The notes under the pieces are model-generated. The model did not search any database. It was not told the origin of the DNA and saw only the letters and a list, made by a program, of their open reading frames with translations. The position numbers and the translations under genes were made by a program. From positions 186,001 to 250,000 of the forward strand of contig JANQQI010000087.1 in assembly GCA_028285085.1 (NCBI GenBank): DNA of 64,000 bases, given 5' to 3'. Source of the DNA: Saprospiraceae bacterium. GTDB lineage: Bacteria > Bacteroidota > Bacteroidia > Chitinophagales > Saprospiraceae. Below, one piece after another: positions 1-9,825 of this stretch (position 1 is its first letter; each line of letters starts with the position of its first letter).

Positions 1-3000
1 AATACTTGCTCAGTAATGGTGCAAGTGAACGATAACCAAGTGCCAGAGCTCACTTGTCCGAATGATACCGTCATCTTCGTTCCGGCCAGTGTCACGGATA
101 CCATGATTTTTAACCTCACTCCTACCGCTACGGATAACTGTGAAATTGCAAGTTTGACTTATACGCTTAGTGGTGGCTTAGGTAGTGGGAATAACGATGC
201 GAGCGGTACGAGTTTCCCTCAAGGCACCACCACGGTAACTTACACCGTAACGGATACCGTAGGGAATACCCAAGATTGCAGCTTCGATGTAACGATCAAT
301 CCTGTAACAACTCAGCTTATTGGCTGTCCTGCCGATCAAACGGTAGACAACGACCTTGGCGTCTGTGGTGCAGTAGTCAACGGTATCGCACCAGTGTTAC
401 TCATTCCAACCGCCAACATTGATACCTTATATTATACGTTGAGCGCGCCTACCAGTGGAAATGGGGAAAACGATGCGAGTGGTACGCTCTTTAATTTAGG
501 TACAACGACCGTTGAATATTTTATAGAAGACATTTTTGGCAACACCGATAATTGTAGTTTCACCGTTACGGTGAACGATACAGAAGCGCCAACGTGGTCA
601 AATTGTCCGCTTAATTTAAGCGTTGAGGTCAATACCGATGATTGCCGTGCAGAAGTGAGCTGGGCGATTCCTATCCCGGCAGACAATTGTGGTATCTTCC
701 AAGTTATTCCAAGTCATGCGCCGGGAGATACTTTCCCGCTTGGCACCACCACGGTTACTTACGTTGCCTTCGACGCCGCAAATAATTTCGGTACCTGTAG
801 CTTTGACATTACCGTTACGGACAATACACCTCCAACCTTGGATTGCCCTAGTGATATCACCGCTTATCTCGGTGCTGGCGAATGCGAAACCAGCGTCACC
901 TGGACGCCAGCCAGCGCCACAGATAACTGCACCGGTACGACGGTTACTTGTACCGCTGACCCCGGTGATACTTTCTCAATTGGTACCACAAGTGTAGAAT
1001 GTACGGCTACGGATGCCGCAGGAAATAGTGTAAGCTGCACCTTTAATGTAACAGTCCTGGATACGTTGGCTCCAATTCCGCTGAATTGCCCCGACGATAT
1101 CACGGTACCAGCGGGCACAGATTGCCAATCTGTAGTAAGCTGGAATCCACCAACATTCAGCGATTGTCCTCCAGTGAGTGTCAGCAGTACGCATAGCCCT
1201 GGTGAAATTTTCCCACTGGGATCGACTACGGTTGTTTATATCGCCGTTGATCCTGCGGGCAACGATACCACTTGTTCATTTGTCGTTACAGTAGAAGATA
1301 ATGTGTCGCCGATCGTTAATTGCCCGAATGATATCAATGTCCCATCGCTGACTACTGATTGTGGTGCTTTGGTCACCTGGCCCACGCCAACGGTTTCAGA
1401 CGATTGTGATAATAATGTTGATTTGAGCTCGAACATCGCGCCGGGTAGTTTCTTCCCCGTTGGAACTACTGAGGTATCTTACACGGCCACGGATGATTTT
1501 GGTAACTCTGCGACCTGTACTTTCGAAGTCACAGTGCAAGATCAATTTGCTCCGGTGTTTGATTGCCCGGTCAACGCAAATATTGATGCGGACGGCACCA
1601 TTAATTTTGATGAAGGAGGATTGATTGTTTCTGTTTCTCCAAATAATAGCTGTGATAGCGTAGCGGTAGAATATAACTTACCAACTGCCACAGATAATTG
1701 TGGCATTAGTAGTGTTGATCTAACGGCAGGCCCCGCTTCCGGTGGCAGCTTCCCAATTGGTACAACAACTGTAACCTACACCGCTTTTGACATCAACGGT
1801 AACTTCAATGTCTGCAGTTTTGATATCACGGTGGAGCCACTCGGCATCGCAAGCGTATTCGTTTCACCCAACGATACGGTTTGTGCCGGAGAGACGGTTC
1901 AATTTACCACGGATATCTCCGCTACCGGTGCAGAATTTGACTGGGAGCAGGTAAATGGTGATTGGACATCTAGTCAAAGTGCGCCTTTCCGAGCAGACAT
2001 CACCGAAGCTGATGCTGGCTTATACAGCGTCACGGTTACCTTTGCCAGTGGATGTACAACCACCGGAACTACCGAGCTGTGGGTTGATCCTGCGCCAGAG
2101 GTATCAGCTACTTCTAATTCTCCACTTTGTGATGGTGAAAATATCGAACTCTTTGCGGAGGTTGGCGCCGGTGCAAATGTGAGTACCTACTCCTGGACTG
2201 GCCCAGATGACTATACTTCTGACGAAGAGAACCCCGTCATTGAAAATCCAACGGCAGCCAACACCGGTATTTATACTGTAGACATTCTATTTGATAACGG
2301 TTGTGAAGCGAGCGCTTCGGTTGCAGTTACTGTCGTTAACCTTCCTGATCCACAAATTGATCTGGATTGTAGTCAAGATATTTGCCTGGGGACGAGCTGT
2401 GTTTTAAATGGTACCGAGTATGTTCCAGCTCCTGAGTTCTATAACTGGGAGGCCATTCCGGCCAGTGGTGCAGGTTTACCTGCCAATACAGAGGATAATC
2501 AAATTACCATCACCCCTACCGAAGCAGGAACTTACATTTTCAACTACTCGGTAGAAGTGGATGAATGCATTTCTTCCGAAGCGTCCATTGTCCTTACTGT
2601 ACACGACGCCCCACTTGCTGTGGCGGATACGTTTGATGTTGATTACGAGCAAAGCTTTAGCGGTAGTGTCGTTGACAATGATACTTTTACTACCAACATT
2701 GGTATCATAGCCAGTATCATTTCTGGTCCAGCTAACGGTGATTTGGTCATGAATGAGGATGGTACTTTCGAATACATCCCTAATAACGGTTTTGTAGGAC
2801 TCGATCAGTTCATTTACCAAATTTGCTACGATTGCGGTGCCGTACTTTGCGATAATGCCGTTGTCAATCTCAACGTTACCGACGACAGTGACTGTATTAT
2901 TCCGACGGTGATCACACCGAATCAAGATGATATTAACGATGCCCTCGTGATCAATTGCTTGATCAGTGGCGCCTATCCGAATAACGAAATTACGATTTAC

Positions 3001-3159
3001 AACCAGTGGGGTGACGAAGTTTTCACTGCTGCGCCTTATCAAAACAATTGGGAAGGGACCTTCGATGGAAAGGATTTGCCGGATGGCACTTACTTTTTCG
3101 TCTTCAAACTGGACTCAAATGCTGATGTTCAGAAAGGATATATCACAATTTTCCGATAA
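1..3159 (+). CDS. HYR-repeat surface protein with T9SS type B C-terminal domain (5' end outside window)
   Basis: The frame is open from base 1 and the first visible residues already lie inside a HYR module, so the true start is upstream and about 1052 residues are visible. I count about seven HYR modules of 75-95 residues, each with a C-P pair at its boundary, a central DNC and a GTTxVxY strand (to about base 1840). Two Ig-like domains follow (about 1850-2610), then a cadherin/VCBS-like domain with SGPANGDL (about 2620-2880). The last 85 residues match the gliding-motility-associated C-terminal (CHU_C) family: ITPNQDDIND, IYNQWGDEVF, GTYFFVF. By family knowledge this is a T9SS type B export signal, so the protein should be secreted or surface-held, probably as an adhesin; that role is inferred. 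A PorP/SprF gene starts 36 bases downstream, the usual partner arrangement. Confidence 0.93.
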   Translation, partial: NTCSVMVQVNDNQVPELTCPNDTVIFVPASVTDTMIFNLTPTATDNCEIASLTYTLSGGLGSGNNDASGTSFPQGTTTVTYTVTDTVGNTQDCSFDVTINPVTTQLIGCPADQTVDNDLGVCGAVVNGIAPVLLIPTANIDTLYYTLSAPTSGNGENDASGTLFNLGTTTVEYFIEDIFGNTDNCSFTVTVNDTEAPTWSNCPLNLSVEVNTDDCRAEVSWAIPIPADNCGIFQVIPSHAPGDTFPLGTTTVTYVAFDAANNFGTCSFDITVTDNTPPTLDCPSDITAYLGAGECETSVTWTPASATDNCTGTTVTCTADPGDTFSIGTTSVECTATDAAGNSVSCTFNVTVLDTLAPIPLNCPDDITVPAGTDCQSVVSWNPPTFSDCPPVSVSSTHSPGEIFPLGSTTVVYIAVDPAGNDTTCSFVVTVEDNVSPIVNCPNDINVPSLTTDCGALVTWPTPTVSDDCDNNVDLSSNIAPGSFFPVGTTEVSYTATDDFGNSATCTFEVTVQDQFAPVFDCPVNANIDADGTINFDEGGLIVSVSPNNSCDSVAVEYNLPTATDNCGISSVDLTAGPASGGSFPIGTTTVTYTAFDINGNFNVCSFDITVEPLGIASVFVSPNDTVCAGETVQFTTDISATGAEFDWEQVNGDWTSSQSAPFRADITEADAGLYSVTVTFASGCTTTGTTELWVDPAPEVSATSNSPLCDGENIELFAEVGAGANVSTYSWTGPDDYTSDEENPVIENPTAANTGIYTVDILFDNGCEASASVAVTVVNLPDPQIDLDCSQDICLGTSCVLNGTEYVPAPEFYNWEAIPASGAGLPANTEDNQITITPTEAGTYIFNYSVEVDECISSEASIVLTVHDAPLAVADTFDVDYEQSFSGSVVDNDTFTTNIGIIASIISGPANGDLVMNEDGTFEYIPNNGFVGLDQFIYQICYDCGAVLCDNAVVNLNVTDDSDCIIPTVITPNQDDINDALVINCLISGAYPNNEITIYNQWGDEVFTAAPYQNNWEGTFDGKDLPDGTYFFVFKLDSNADVQKGYITIFR

Positions 3160-3195
3160 GGATCAATTTTTGTACGTATTTAAATCAAATAGAAT

Positions 3196-4146
3196 ATGAA
3201 ACGTAAGCATATATTAACTATCCTATTCGTCGGATTGGCTGCGATGGTCTGGGCTCAACAGGAAGGGCAGTTCACTCAATTCATGTATAATCAATTGGCC
3301 ATCAATCCAGCCTACGCTGGTGCTCGAGGCATGGGGTCCTTCACCTTGCTTTATCGCAATCAGTGGATTGGCTTCGATGGTGCTCCGGAGACTAAACTAT
3401 TAAGTTATAATACACCACTGTTTGGTAATCGAGTGGGCTTCGGACTGACCGTAGCGAATCAAACTATCGGTATCGAAAACCAATGGAATGCTACCATGGC
3501 CTATTCATACAATATTGCCATCGACGATGAATCCTCGGTCCGCTTTGGCTTACAAGGGAGCATGCGTTACTTTGGTTTTGACTTTTCTGATCCATCCGTA
3601 GAAATTCGGGAACAAGGGGATGAATCCATCTTGTACGATGGAACGGAAGATCGCTACACTGGCAACTTTGGTGTAGGAGTTTACTTACAGCTACGCCAGC
3701 TCTATCTTGGCATTTCGGTTCCTCACTTTTTCCCAAGTGAACTGGGGATCAACCCAAACACTCTGGTAGATGAGGTTGCAAAACTATCAGCTCACTATTA
3801 TCTGACGGCAGGTACACTCATTCCTGTATCGGACAATATGCAGCTCAAACCAGCTCTGCTGGCTAAGTTTGTACCCAATGCCCCCTTTGATGCGGACCTG
3901 AACTTAAGCATGATTTTTGACAATACTTTCACTGCGGGACTTTCTTATCGCCTGGGTGGTGATGGCTCCGGTGAATCTATTGACTTACTGGCTTTGTATC
4001 AAATTAACAACGTCGCCATTGGAGCAGCCTATGATTATCCATTATCGCAAATTCAAGATCAAAGTAGTGGTAGTATTGAGGTGCTTTTGCGTTATGATTT
4101 CATAAAAGAGAGAGGAGATATGGCAAATCCTCGGTTTTTCTTTTAG
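3196..4146 (+). CDS. PorP/SprF family type IX secretion outer-membrane protein
   Basis: 316 residues with a Sec signal peptide ending near AMVWAQ. The mature N-terminus has the family signature: QFTQFMYNQLAINPAYAG, then LYRNQWIGFDGAP. The rest alternates short beta strands and ends in a hydrophobic F-rich strand (NPRFFF), as expected for an outer-membrane barrel. PorP/SprF proteins work with the T9SS, and the SprF subgroup is needed for secretion or attachment of type B CTD cargo. The cargo gene lies directly upstream on the same strand, so this copy is probably its dedicated partner (inference). Many Bacteroidota carry dozens of paralogues, so a core PorP role cannot be assumed. The start is the first ATG after the upstream stop and directly precedes the signal peptide. 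Confidence 0.93.
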   Translation: MKRKHILTILFVGLAAMVWAQQEGQFTQFMYNQLAINPAYAGARGMGSFTLLYRNQWIGFDGAPETKLLSYNTPLFGNRVGFGLTVANQTIGIENQWNATMAYSYNIAIDDESSVRFGLQGSMRYFGFDFSDPSVEIREQGDESILYDGTEDRYTGNFGVGVYLQLRQLYLGISVPHFFPSELGINPNTLVDEVAKLSAHYYLTAGTLIPVSDNMQLKPALLAKFVPNAPFDADLNLSMIFDNTFTAGLSYRLGGDGSGESIDLLALYQINNVAIGAAYDYPLSQIQDQSSGSIEVLLRYDFIKERGDMANPRFFF

Positions 4147-4248
4147 AACTCAGAATACTATTAATAAAGCGTTAATTATCCCATGCTGAATAATTACCAG
4201 TTCTGAAAAAACATTTCTAGAGATGGTAATGTCACAAAACGATTTCGA

Positions 4249-6438
4249 ATGAAGTTTTCTACCTTTTTCACCATTCTGTGTAGCTTCTTCTTTATCGGTT
4301 CCCTCCAGGCTCAGCCCGGAAGCGCTGATAAGAAGGTGTTTCTCACCAACGAAGCGACCATCAATTCGGATAAACTGGAATATAGCCCGGCTTTTCTAGA
4401 AGACGGGATCGTTTTTATTTCCACCAAACCGTTTAGTCGAAAGTACAAAGTGCGCGATAAGCGCATCAATCAGAATATCATGTCCATTTATCGGGCTCAG
4501 CGACAAGATAACGGCTTGCTCCGCAAACCTGAACCCTTCGCTCTGGAGTTATTATCCACAGTACACGAGGGGCCGCTGACGTTTGATCGTACCGCTAATA
4601 ACATCTTTTTCACCCGGAATAATCTTAAAAAGGGGAAAAAGAAGCGAGCAAAAGATGGCATCGTCAAGCTCAAAATCTATACTGCCGAGCGGATCGACAG
4701 CACCTGGAAAAATGTGGAAGAATTGCCTTTCAACGATGATGAAAGCAATACCTGCCATCCGGCTATTAGTGTAGATGGTGATGCTTTGTATTTTGCTTCA
4801 GATCGCCCCGGTGGCTTTGGCGGCATGGACATCTGGGTAGCTTATCGCCGTGGAGGACTTTGGTCTGCACCAGAGAACCTCGGTGCAACAATCAACACCG
4901 AAGGAGATGAGGTCTTCCCATTCATCCACGCTGACGGCTCTATTTATTTTGCTTCCACCGGCCACGCTGGCTATGGTGGAATGGACTTATTTTCGGCTCA
5001 AAACCTAGGAGGTACTTGGGACAGTCCCGAAAATTTGGGTACGCCTTTTAATTCCGAGCAGGATGACTTTGGGTTTATTATAGATCGGGATAAGAAAAAT
5101 GGCTACTTCTCGTCCAGTCGTGAAGGCGGCCTCGGCGGTGATGATATCTATAGCTTTTACGTTTATGATGGCTTAGATCGATTGCTGGGAACCGAGCCGG
5201 CGACTAATCTTGAGCCACGCAAATTAATTTTCCTGGTTTCAGATTTGTCTACGGGTAGCATGATCGACAGTGCACAACTGACCTACGCAGATTTGAATAA
5301 TCTAGCACTTTCGAATGCGATCAACGCCATTACCGAAGAATCGAATAATAACAGTGAGATCTTACTTCGCTTGCCTTTGGAAGGTAATAGTAAAAATGGT
5401 TTGACAGATAGTTTCGGTAAATTCCCCGTGAATTTGGTACCGGGTAGTTATGTTTTCCTCATTGAAAAGCCGGGCTTCGAGTCTCAGCAAATCGTAGTGA
5501 ATACCGCCAACGAAACAGGTGAAATCTTCGTCAGTCTCTCTCCCGTTGATCCGAATGCGAATAACGATATGGCGGATGGTAGTAATCCATCAGATGGCAC
5601 CAATGGAACTTCTGAAGCGGATGGTACGACCGACGGTGAAAATGAAGATTTCGGCAGTGATGCCGGCTCGATAACCGACGGTGAAGTGACTTTCCCTTCA
5701 ACGATTAAGGAAGGAACCGTTTTCCAACTACCTAATATTTACTACAATTTCAATGACGCTTCAATTCGCCCAGATGCTCGCATTGACCTTGATGCTTTGG
5801 CGGCTTTCTTGGTGAAGTACCCAGACATTGAGATTGAGTTGTCTTCACACACGGATTCGCGTGGTGAAAATCGCTACAACCGCAAACTATCCCAGCGCCG
5901 TGCTGAGAATTCGGTAGACTATCTCGCTTCACGTGGTGTAGAACGCAATCGCATGACCGCGGTTGGTTACGGTGAGGATCAATTGCGCAACAACTGTGGA
6001 GACGATGTCGATTGCAGCGAATTAGAGCACCAATACAACCGTCGTACCGAGGTAAAAATCACTAGCATGAATCAAGAGATTAACATCAAGTTTGTACGCG
6101 ATGATTCCATGCCGGATATTCCCGCGAGCAGCGAATCTAGTACTGCCAGCAGCCCTACAAGTGATAATGAGGAAGCTACTCCTTCTCCTAGCCCAGTCAC
6201 ATCAAATGCTGATGGAGGTGAATTCAAAGTCATTGCCGGGGTATTTCGTGATTATAGTAATGCCGAATCCCGTTTGAATAAGCTGCAAAGCTTAGGGTAC
6301 AATGCAGAACTGATCAGCGTTGGAGATGAAGCTACTTACTCCGTTGTAGTGGGCCGCTTCGGCGAATTTGCCAATGCACGGGAGCTCGTCCAAGAATTAA
6401 AAAATGACCATTACATTCGTTCGTTTATCAAACGATAA
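4249..6438 (+). CDS. PD40 / OmpA peptidoglycan-binding protein with C-terminal SPOR domain (PorE-like)
   Basis: 729 residues. A signal peptide (SLQAQ near residue 22) leads into WD40-like PD40 repeats (about 30-290), visible as repeated ALYFASDRPGGFGGMDIW-type motifs. A carboxypeptidase-regulatory-like fold follows (about 315-425), then an acidic G/S/T/D linker (435-485). The OmpA domain (about 490-605) contains HTDSRGENRYN and the QRRAENSVDYL helix. After a Ser/Pro linker the last 75 residues form a SPOR domain (FKVIAGVFRDYSNAESRL). PorE-type T9SS proteins have PD40, CRD and OmpA parts and link the secretion ring to peptidoglycan. This one lacks visible TPRs and adds SPOR, a second peptidoglycan-binding module for denuded glycan. 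The position behind a T9SS cargo and PorP/SprF gene supports an envelope-anchoring role; the exact role is inferred. Confidence 0.9.
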   Translation: MKFSTFFTILCSFFFIGSLQAQPGSADKKVFLTNEATINSDKLEYSPAFLEDGIVFISTKPFSRKYKVRDKRINQNIMSIYRAQRQDNGLLRKPEPFALELLSTVHEGPLTFDRTANNIFFTRNNLKKGKKKRAKDGIVKLKIYTAERIDSTWKNVEELPFNDDESNTCHPAISVDGDALYFASDRPGGFGGMDIWVAYRRGGLWSAPENLGATINTEGDEVFPFIHADGSIYFASTGHAGYGGMDLFSAQNLGGTWDSPENLGTPFNSEQDDFGFIIDRDKKNGYFSSSREGGLGGDDIYSFYVYDGLDRLLGTEPATNLEPRKLIFLVSDLSTGSMIDSAQLTYADLNNLALSNAINAITEESNNNSEILLRLPLEGNSKNGLTDSFGKFPVNLVPGSYVFLIEKPGFESQQIVVNTANETGEIFVSLSPVDPNANNDMADGSNPSDGTNGTSEADGTTDGENEDFGSDAGSITDGEVTFPSTIKEGTVFQLPNIYYNFNDASIRPDARIDLDALAAFLVKYPDIEIELSSHTDSRGENRYNRKLSQRRAENSVDYLASRGVERNRMTAVGYGEDQLRNNCGDDVDCSELEHQYNRRTEVKITSMNQEINIKFVRDDSMPDIPASSESSTASSPTSDNEEATPSPSPVTSNADGGEFKVIAGVFRDYSNAESRLNKLQSLGYNAELISVGDEATYSVVVGRFGEFANARELVQELKNDHYIRSFIKR

Positions 6439-6456
6439 AATGATCTTATCATAACG

Positions 6457-6490
6457 AAAAAGCGCGGAGCCAGTTAGCTTCGCGCTTTTT
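6457..6490. terminator. Bidirectional Rho-independent terminator
   Basis: A 14-bp stem with one G-U pair (left arm 6457-6470, right arm 6477-6490) and a 6-base loop is flanked by A-run and T-run, so it can end transcripts from both sides. It sits between the converging OmpA/SPOR gene and the M16 peptidase gene. Confidence 0.9.
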
Positions 6491-6501
6491 TTGTACCTGA
6501 A

Positions 6502-7833
6502 TCAAATTTGGGAAATAAACAGAATTCTAAAAGGCGATATCCTTAACCACTTTTCCACGACTCGATCAATATCTTCCTTTTCCAGATCCATCTGTCGCTG
6601 TAAGCGTTGATAATAGAAATCCGCTTGCCCCGTAAACAGTAGCCCCTCCCCTAACAGCTCAACCCGGCTACTTTGAAATCCTAGCGTGTTTAATTGCTCG
6701 CTGACGCGCTCAATCTCTTTTTGTTTGGCCGCTTCCAGTTCTTTAGCCGTGATTCTATTTTGCGACAGCTCATCAATCGTTTGTTGCCAAAGTTGTTCTA
6801 TTTTTATACTATCGCCTTTTTCTGCGAAAGTGATATAGGTGCCAAATTTCCCGGCGGTTCGATAAAGATCAAGCATGCTCAGCACATTGATTTTCTCTAC
6901 CGAAGCGGGCCAATCCGGTTTGGCTTCAAGCCGCTTTTGAAGAATATGCCCCAAAAGGAATAAGGCCGTTCCCTCCTCTGTCCCAAACGCCGGTACTGCC
7001 CAGGTCCAAACCATTGTATTATCGGGATCTATAGCCGAAGGTGCTAGACGGGACAACTTATCTTGCTGATGCTTAGCAGTCGGATGCGTGATGGTAGCCG
7101 GTTGAAATTTTGAAGATGGAATATCTTTGAATTCCCGCTCAATTAATCCTTTCACTTCCCCGGAATCAAATTTTCCTACCACAAAGAGCACCACTCGATC
7201 CGCAAATACATATTTTTTGTGCCATGCTCGGCAATCCTCTAAGGTAAAATGCTCATTATTTTGGCGTCGCCCGTAACCACTGTGCCCATAAGGATGCGCC
7301 ACCCCAAAAGTACTTTTTTCAATCATCCCTCCACCATCTACACTCCAACGAGGATTATTAGCATTCCGATCAATCTCAGCTAAGACTCGTTTACGCTCAT
7401 ACTCCACTTTTCTTGAGCTAATACGCGCCGCGCCAGCAAGTAAGCGTCCCGCGGTTTGCCGTAAAGCCAAAGGCAATGCTGTCGCTTCTACCTGCACAAA
7501 ATAACGCGAGTAGTCTTTGCGGACTTGGGCATTGCTTCCTGTCATCCGGGCGTGCAATTGCGCGCGATCCACACTATCCATAGGCGACCAAGGGGTAACG
7601 TGTTCATAAAAGTGCGCCAGCCCAAACTGCTCCGGGCTTTCGTGGCTAATCCCCGCTTTGAGCCAGAACTCGACAGCGACATCAGTTTGAGTCGCATCGG
7701 GCTGGAGGATAACTTCCAAGCCATTGGCCAAAGTGTAGTGTTCCCATGGCATAAAAACTTTGGATAAGCGATCTTGGCTAGTGCCAATTGTAGCGAGTAG
7801 TAAGGTTAAAATAGTGCTGAAAGTGATCTTCAT
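6502..7833 (-). CDS. Secreted M16 (pitrilysin family) zinc peptidase
   Basis: 443 residues with a signal peptide (LLLATIGTSQ). The inverted zinc motif HxxEH is intact (H74-F-Y-E-H78), and the distal ligand E153 lies 75 residues beyond H78 in RVLAEIDRN, matching the family spacing. The conserved context GLAHFYEH is recognisable. The length fits a single half-enzyme with an active M16 N-domain and an M16_C domain. Such proteins act as homo- or heterodimers, but no inactive partner is adjacent. Substrate unknown; periplasmic or outer-membrane location follows from the signal peptide. The gene is transcribed alone, ending at the shared terminator at 6457-6490. Confidence 0.9.
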   Translation of the reverse strand: MKITFSTILTLLLATIGTSQDRLSKVFMPWEHYTLANGLEVILQPDATQTDVAVEFWLKAGISHESPEQFGLAHFYEHVTPWSPMDSVDRAQLHARMTGSNAQVRKDYSRYFVQVEATALPLALRQTAGRLLAGAARISSRKVEYERKRVLAEIDRNANNPRWSVDGGGMIEKSTFGVAHPYGHSGYGRRQNNEHFTLEDCRAWHKKYVFADRVVLFVVGKFDSGEVKGLIEREFKDIPSSKFQPATITHPTAKHQQDKLSRLAPSAIDPDNTMVWTWAVPAFGTEEGTALFLLGHILQKRLEAKPDWPASVEKINVLSMLDLYRTAGKFGTYITFAEKGDSIKIEQLWQQTIDELSQNRITAKELEAAKQKEIERVSEQLNTLGFQSSRVELLGEGLLFTGQADFYYQRLQRQMDLEKEDIDRVVEKWLRISPFRILFISQI

Positions 7834-8259
7834 CTGTAGTTGTTTTTATCCAAAGACGAGTCATCTGAGCGGAGGTTGGAATATTAGGGATCGAAAGATC
7901 TGCAATTATCAAATCTGTCTGAAGAGGGAGAATAATTTCAATTTTTGAATTCCCTTTAATCCGTTGCTATATGCCGTAAAAGCAAATCACCATCTCGGTC
8001 AACGCCGGATGGTGATTCATTCCAGATTACACATATTTTGCTTTTCCATGCACTTGGCAAAACTGCTTTTCCAAACAGCTTGTCAGGACACTTGATCCCA
8101 ATATAGACTACCTGAGTATGCCGCGCCAGTAAAAAATAATAAGTGACGGATTACAAATTATAAGTGCCAAAGCTAGATGAGCCCCTACATAAAAAGCCGG
8201 GCCAATGCAGTGCATTGACCCGGGCAATCTGATTAACTTAACCTCCAAAAAAGAAAAGT
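7834..8259. other. Intergenic region, 426 bases
   Basis: This holds the upstream region of the M16 gene, a perfect 10-bp inverted repeat at 7985-8017 (arms AATCACCATC and GATGGTGATT, 13-base loop, no strong T-run), and the ftsZ terminator at 8191-8225. No credible coding frame and no clear promoter was found. Confidence 0.6.
8191..8225 (-). terminator. Terminator of the dcw cluster after ftsZ
   Basis: Read on the minus strand, a GC-rich stem of about 13 bp with one bulge and one mismatch (arms around 8196-8209 and 8211-8225) is followed by five T. It lies 35 bases past the ftsZ stop. Confidence 0.8.
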
Positions 8260-9696
8260 TTAATCTACATTATCGTGCAAAAATGAGTTGCCACGCAATT
8301 CTGGATCTTCATCATCGGAGATCGTCCATTTAGAGCGATCACTGGTATCAGAAGAGTGAGGAATGGCGTCCAAGCGAACGTTGCGACGCAAGTAAGCCGG
8401 CTCATTTTCAAGTTCTACTATATTTTTTGGATTATTCAGCTTGACAGTGACGTTGCGCAGGCGCTCACGGCGTTGCCGCTCGTTGGCCATCCGTCGGCGA
8501 CGTTCTTCTTCCAAGCGCTCCTTATCTTCATTTTTGATATAAGGTTCGTCGTAAGAATAGCGTCCTTTCTGGTACTTCGCAATCGAGTCTCGCACGTCTT
8601 CAAATTCAATTGTATTTCGTGTATTCTCAGTTTCAATATGTCCTAAGTCCTGAATACCATTTTTTTTTCCAGGCTGGTCATCATCCAGTGAAACCACCAC
8701 CTTTTCATCTTTCGTTTCGAGGTCTACGCGGTTACCGTGCTGGCGTTCAAAACCAGTAGCAATTACCGTTACGGCGATTTTATCCCCCAGGGCCTCATCA
8801 AAGCAGTTACCCCAAATCAAATCCGTACCGTAACCCGCTTCTTCCTGTACAAACTCAGTGATCTCAAAGATTTCATCCATTGTCACTTCACGACTTCCAG
8901 AGGCAATATTCAGCAAGATGTGTTGTGCTCCACGGATGTCATTATCTTCTAGCAGTGGAGAATTCAGAGCATCATCCACAGCTCGTTTGGCGCGATCATC
9001 GCCTTCCGCCATAGCTGTACCCATAATCGCTACACCGCTATCACGCATTACCGTATTAACATCCTCGAAATCCACGTTGACATAACCCGCCACAGTGATA
9101 ATCTCGGCAATACCTTTCGCAGCAGTCGTTAGGATATTATCCGCCTCCGCAAAAGCATCGGACAGACTTAAATTACCGTGAATCTGGCGTAGTTTATCGT
9201 TGGAAATGATAATCAACGTATCGACATTTTTCTTGAGTTCTTCGAGGCCTTCGTGCCCTTGCGAACTCCGACGACGTCCTTCAAAAGTAAATGGCAGAGT
9301 GACAATACCCACGGTCAGGATATTCATCTCCTGGGCTGCTTTGGCGATGATGGGCGCCGCACCAGTCCCTGTTCCACCACCCATACCGGCGGTGACAAAG
9401 AGCATTTTTGTATCGTCTGCCAAGAATTGTTTGACGTCTTCGATGGATTCAATGCAAGCCTGACGGCCAACATTAGGCTTTGAGCCAGCACCACGGCCTT
9501 CCGTCAGCTCTGGCCCAAGCTGAATTCTGACCGGAACCGGGCTCAGTTCCATCGCTTGATTATCTGTATTACAGATGGCAAAGTCAACACCGACGATGCC
9601 TTGATTAAACATGTGGGTCACAGCATTGCTACCACCTCCACCAACTCCTATGACTTTTATTATTGACCCTTCTTCTTTTGGTACGTCGAAAAACAT
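8260..9696 (-). CDS. ftsZ: Cell division GTPase FtsZ
   Basis: 478 residues from the ATG at 9696. A TTG 60 bases upstream is open in frame but would add 20 residues not typical of the family, whose N-terminus normally begins close to FDVPKE. The GTP-binding start GVGGGGSNAV is at about 17-26, the tubulin signature GGGTGTG at 106-112, and the T7 catalytic loop NVDFED is present. FtsZ polymerises at midcell to form the division ring. After the globular core come a long charged linker and the conserved C-terminal peptide EPAYLRR (about 432-438), which binds FtsA. Unlike proteobacterial FtsZ, about 40 more residues follow that peptide. It is the last gene of the dcw cluster, 129 bases after ftsA. 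Confidence 0.97.
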   Translation of the reverse strand: MFFDVPKEEGSIIKVIGVGGGGSNAVTHMFNQGIVGVDFAICNTDNQAMELSPVPVRIQLGPELTEGRGAGSKPNVGRQACIESIEDVKQFLADDTKMLFVTAGMGGGTGTGAAPIIAKAAQEMNILTVGIVTLPFTFEGRRRSSQGHEGLEELKKNVDTLIIISNDKLRQIHGNLSLSDAFAEADNILTTAAKGIAEIITVAGYVNVDFEDVNTVMRDSGVAIMGTAMAEGDDRAKRAVDDALNSPLLEDNDIRGAQHILLNIASGSREVTMDEIFEITEFVQEEAGYGTDLIWGNCFDEALGDKIAVTVIATGFERQHGNRVDLETKDEKVVVSLDDDQPGKKNGIQDLGHIETENTRNTIEFEDVRDSIAKYQKGRYSYDEPYIKNEDKERLEEERRRRMANERQRRERLRNVTVKLNNPKNIVELENEPAYLRRNVRLDAIPHSSDTSDRSKWTISDDEDPELRGNSFLHDNVD

Positions 9697-9825
9697 AATG
9701 TAGATTTTTGAAAAGGTTAAGTAATTTAAAGCAGGTTTAAATTTTGTTTTAAACAAGCTCTAACTTTTTGGTTATGACAGATTGGCCATTTTTGGAACTG
9801 GCCATCTTTTCAGGTTTTCTTAATT

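Noticed and set aside
2476-3042. Antisense 188-codon frame inside the HYR gene
   Set aside because: A shadow frame of the strongly supported T9SS cargo gene; no domain of its own.
7985-8017. Perfect 10-bp inverted repeat considered as a terminator of the M16 or ftsZ gene
   Set aside because: No T-run on either strand, and ftsZ already has a terminator at 8191-8225.
9697-9756. TTG start giving FtsZ 20 extra residues
   Set aside because: FtsZ proteins of this phylum begin close to FDVPKE, and an ATG is present there.
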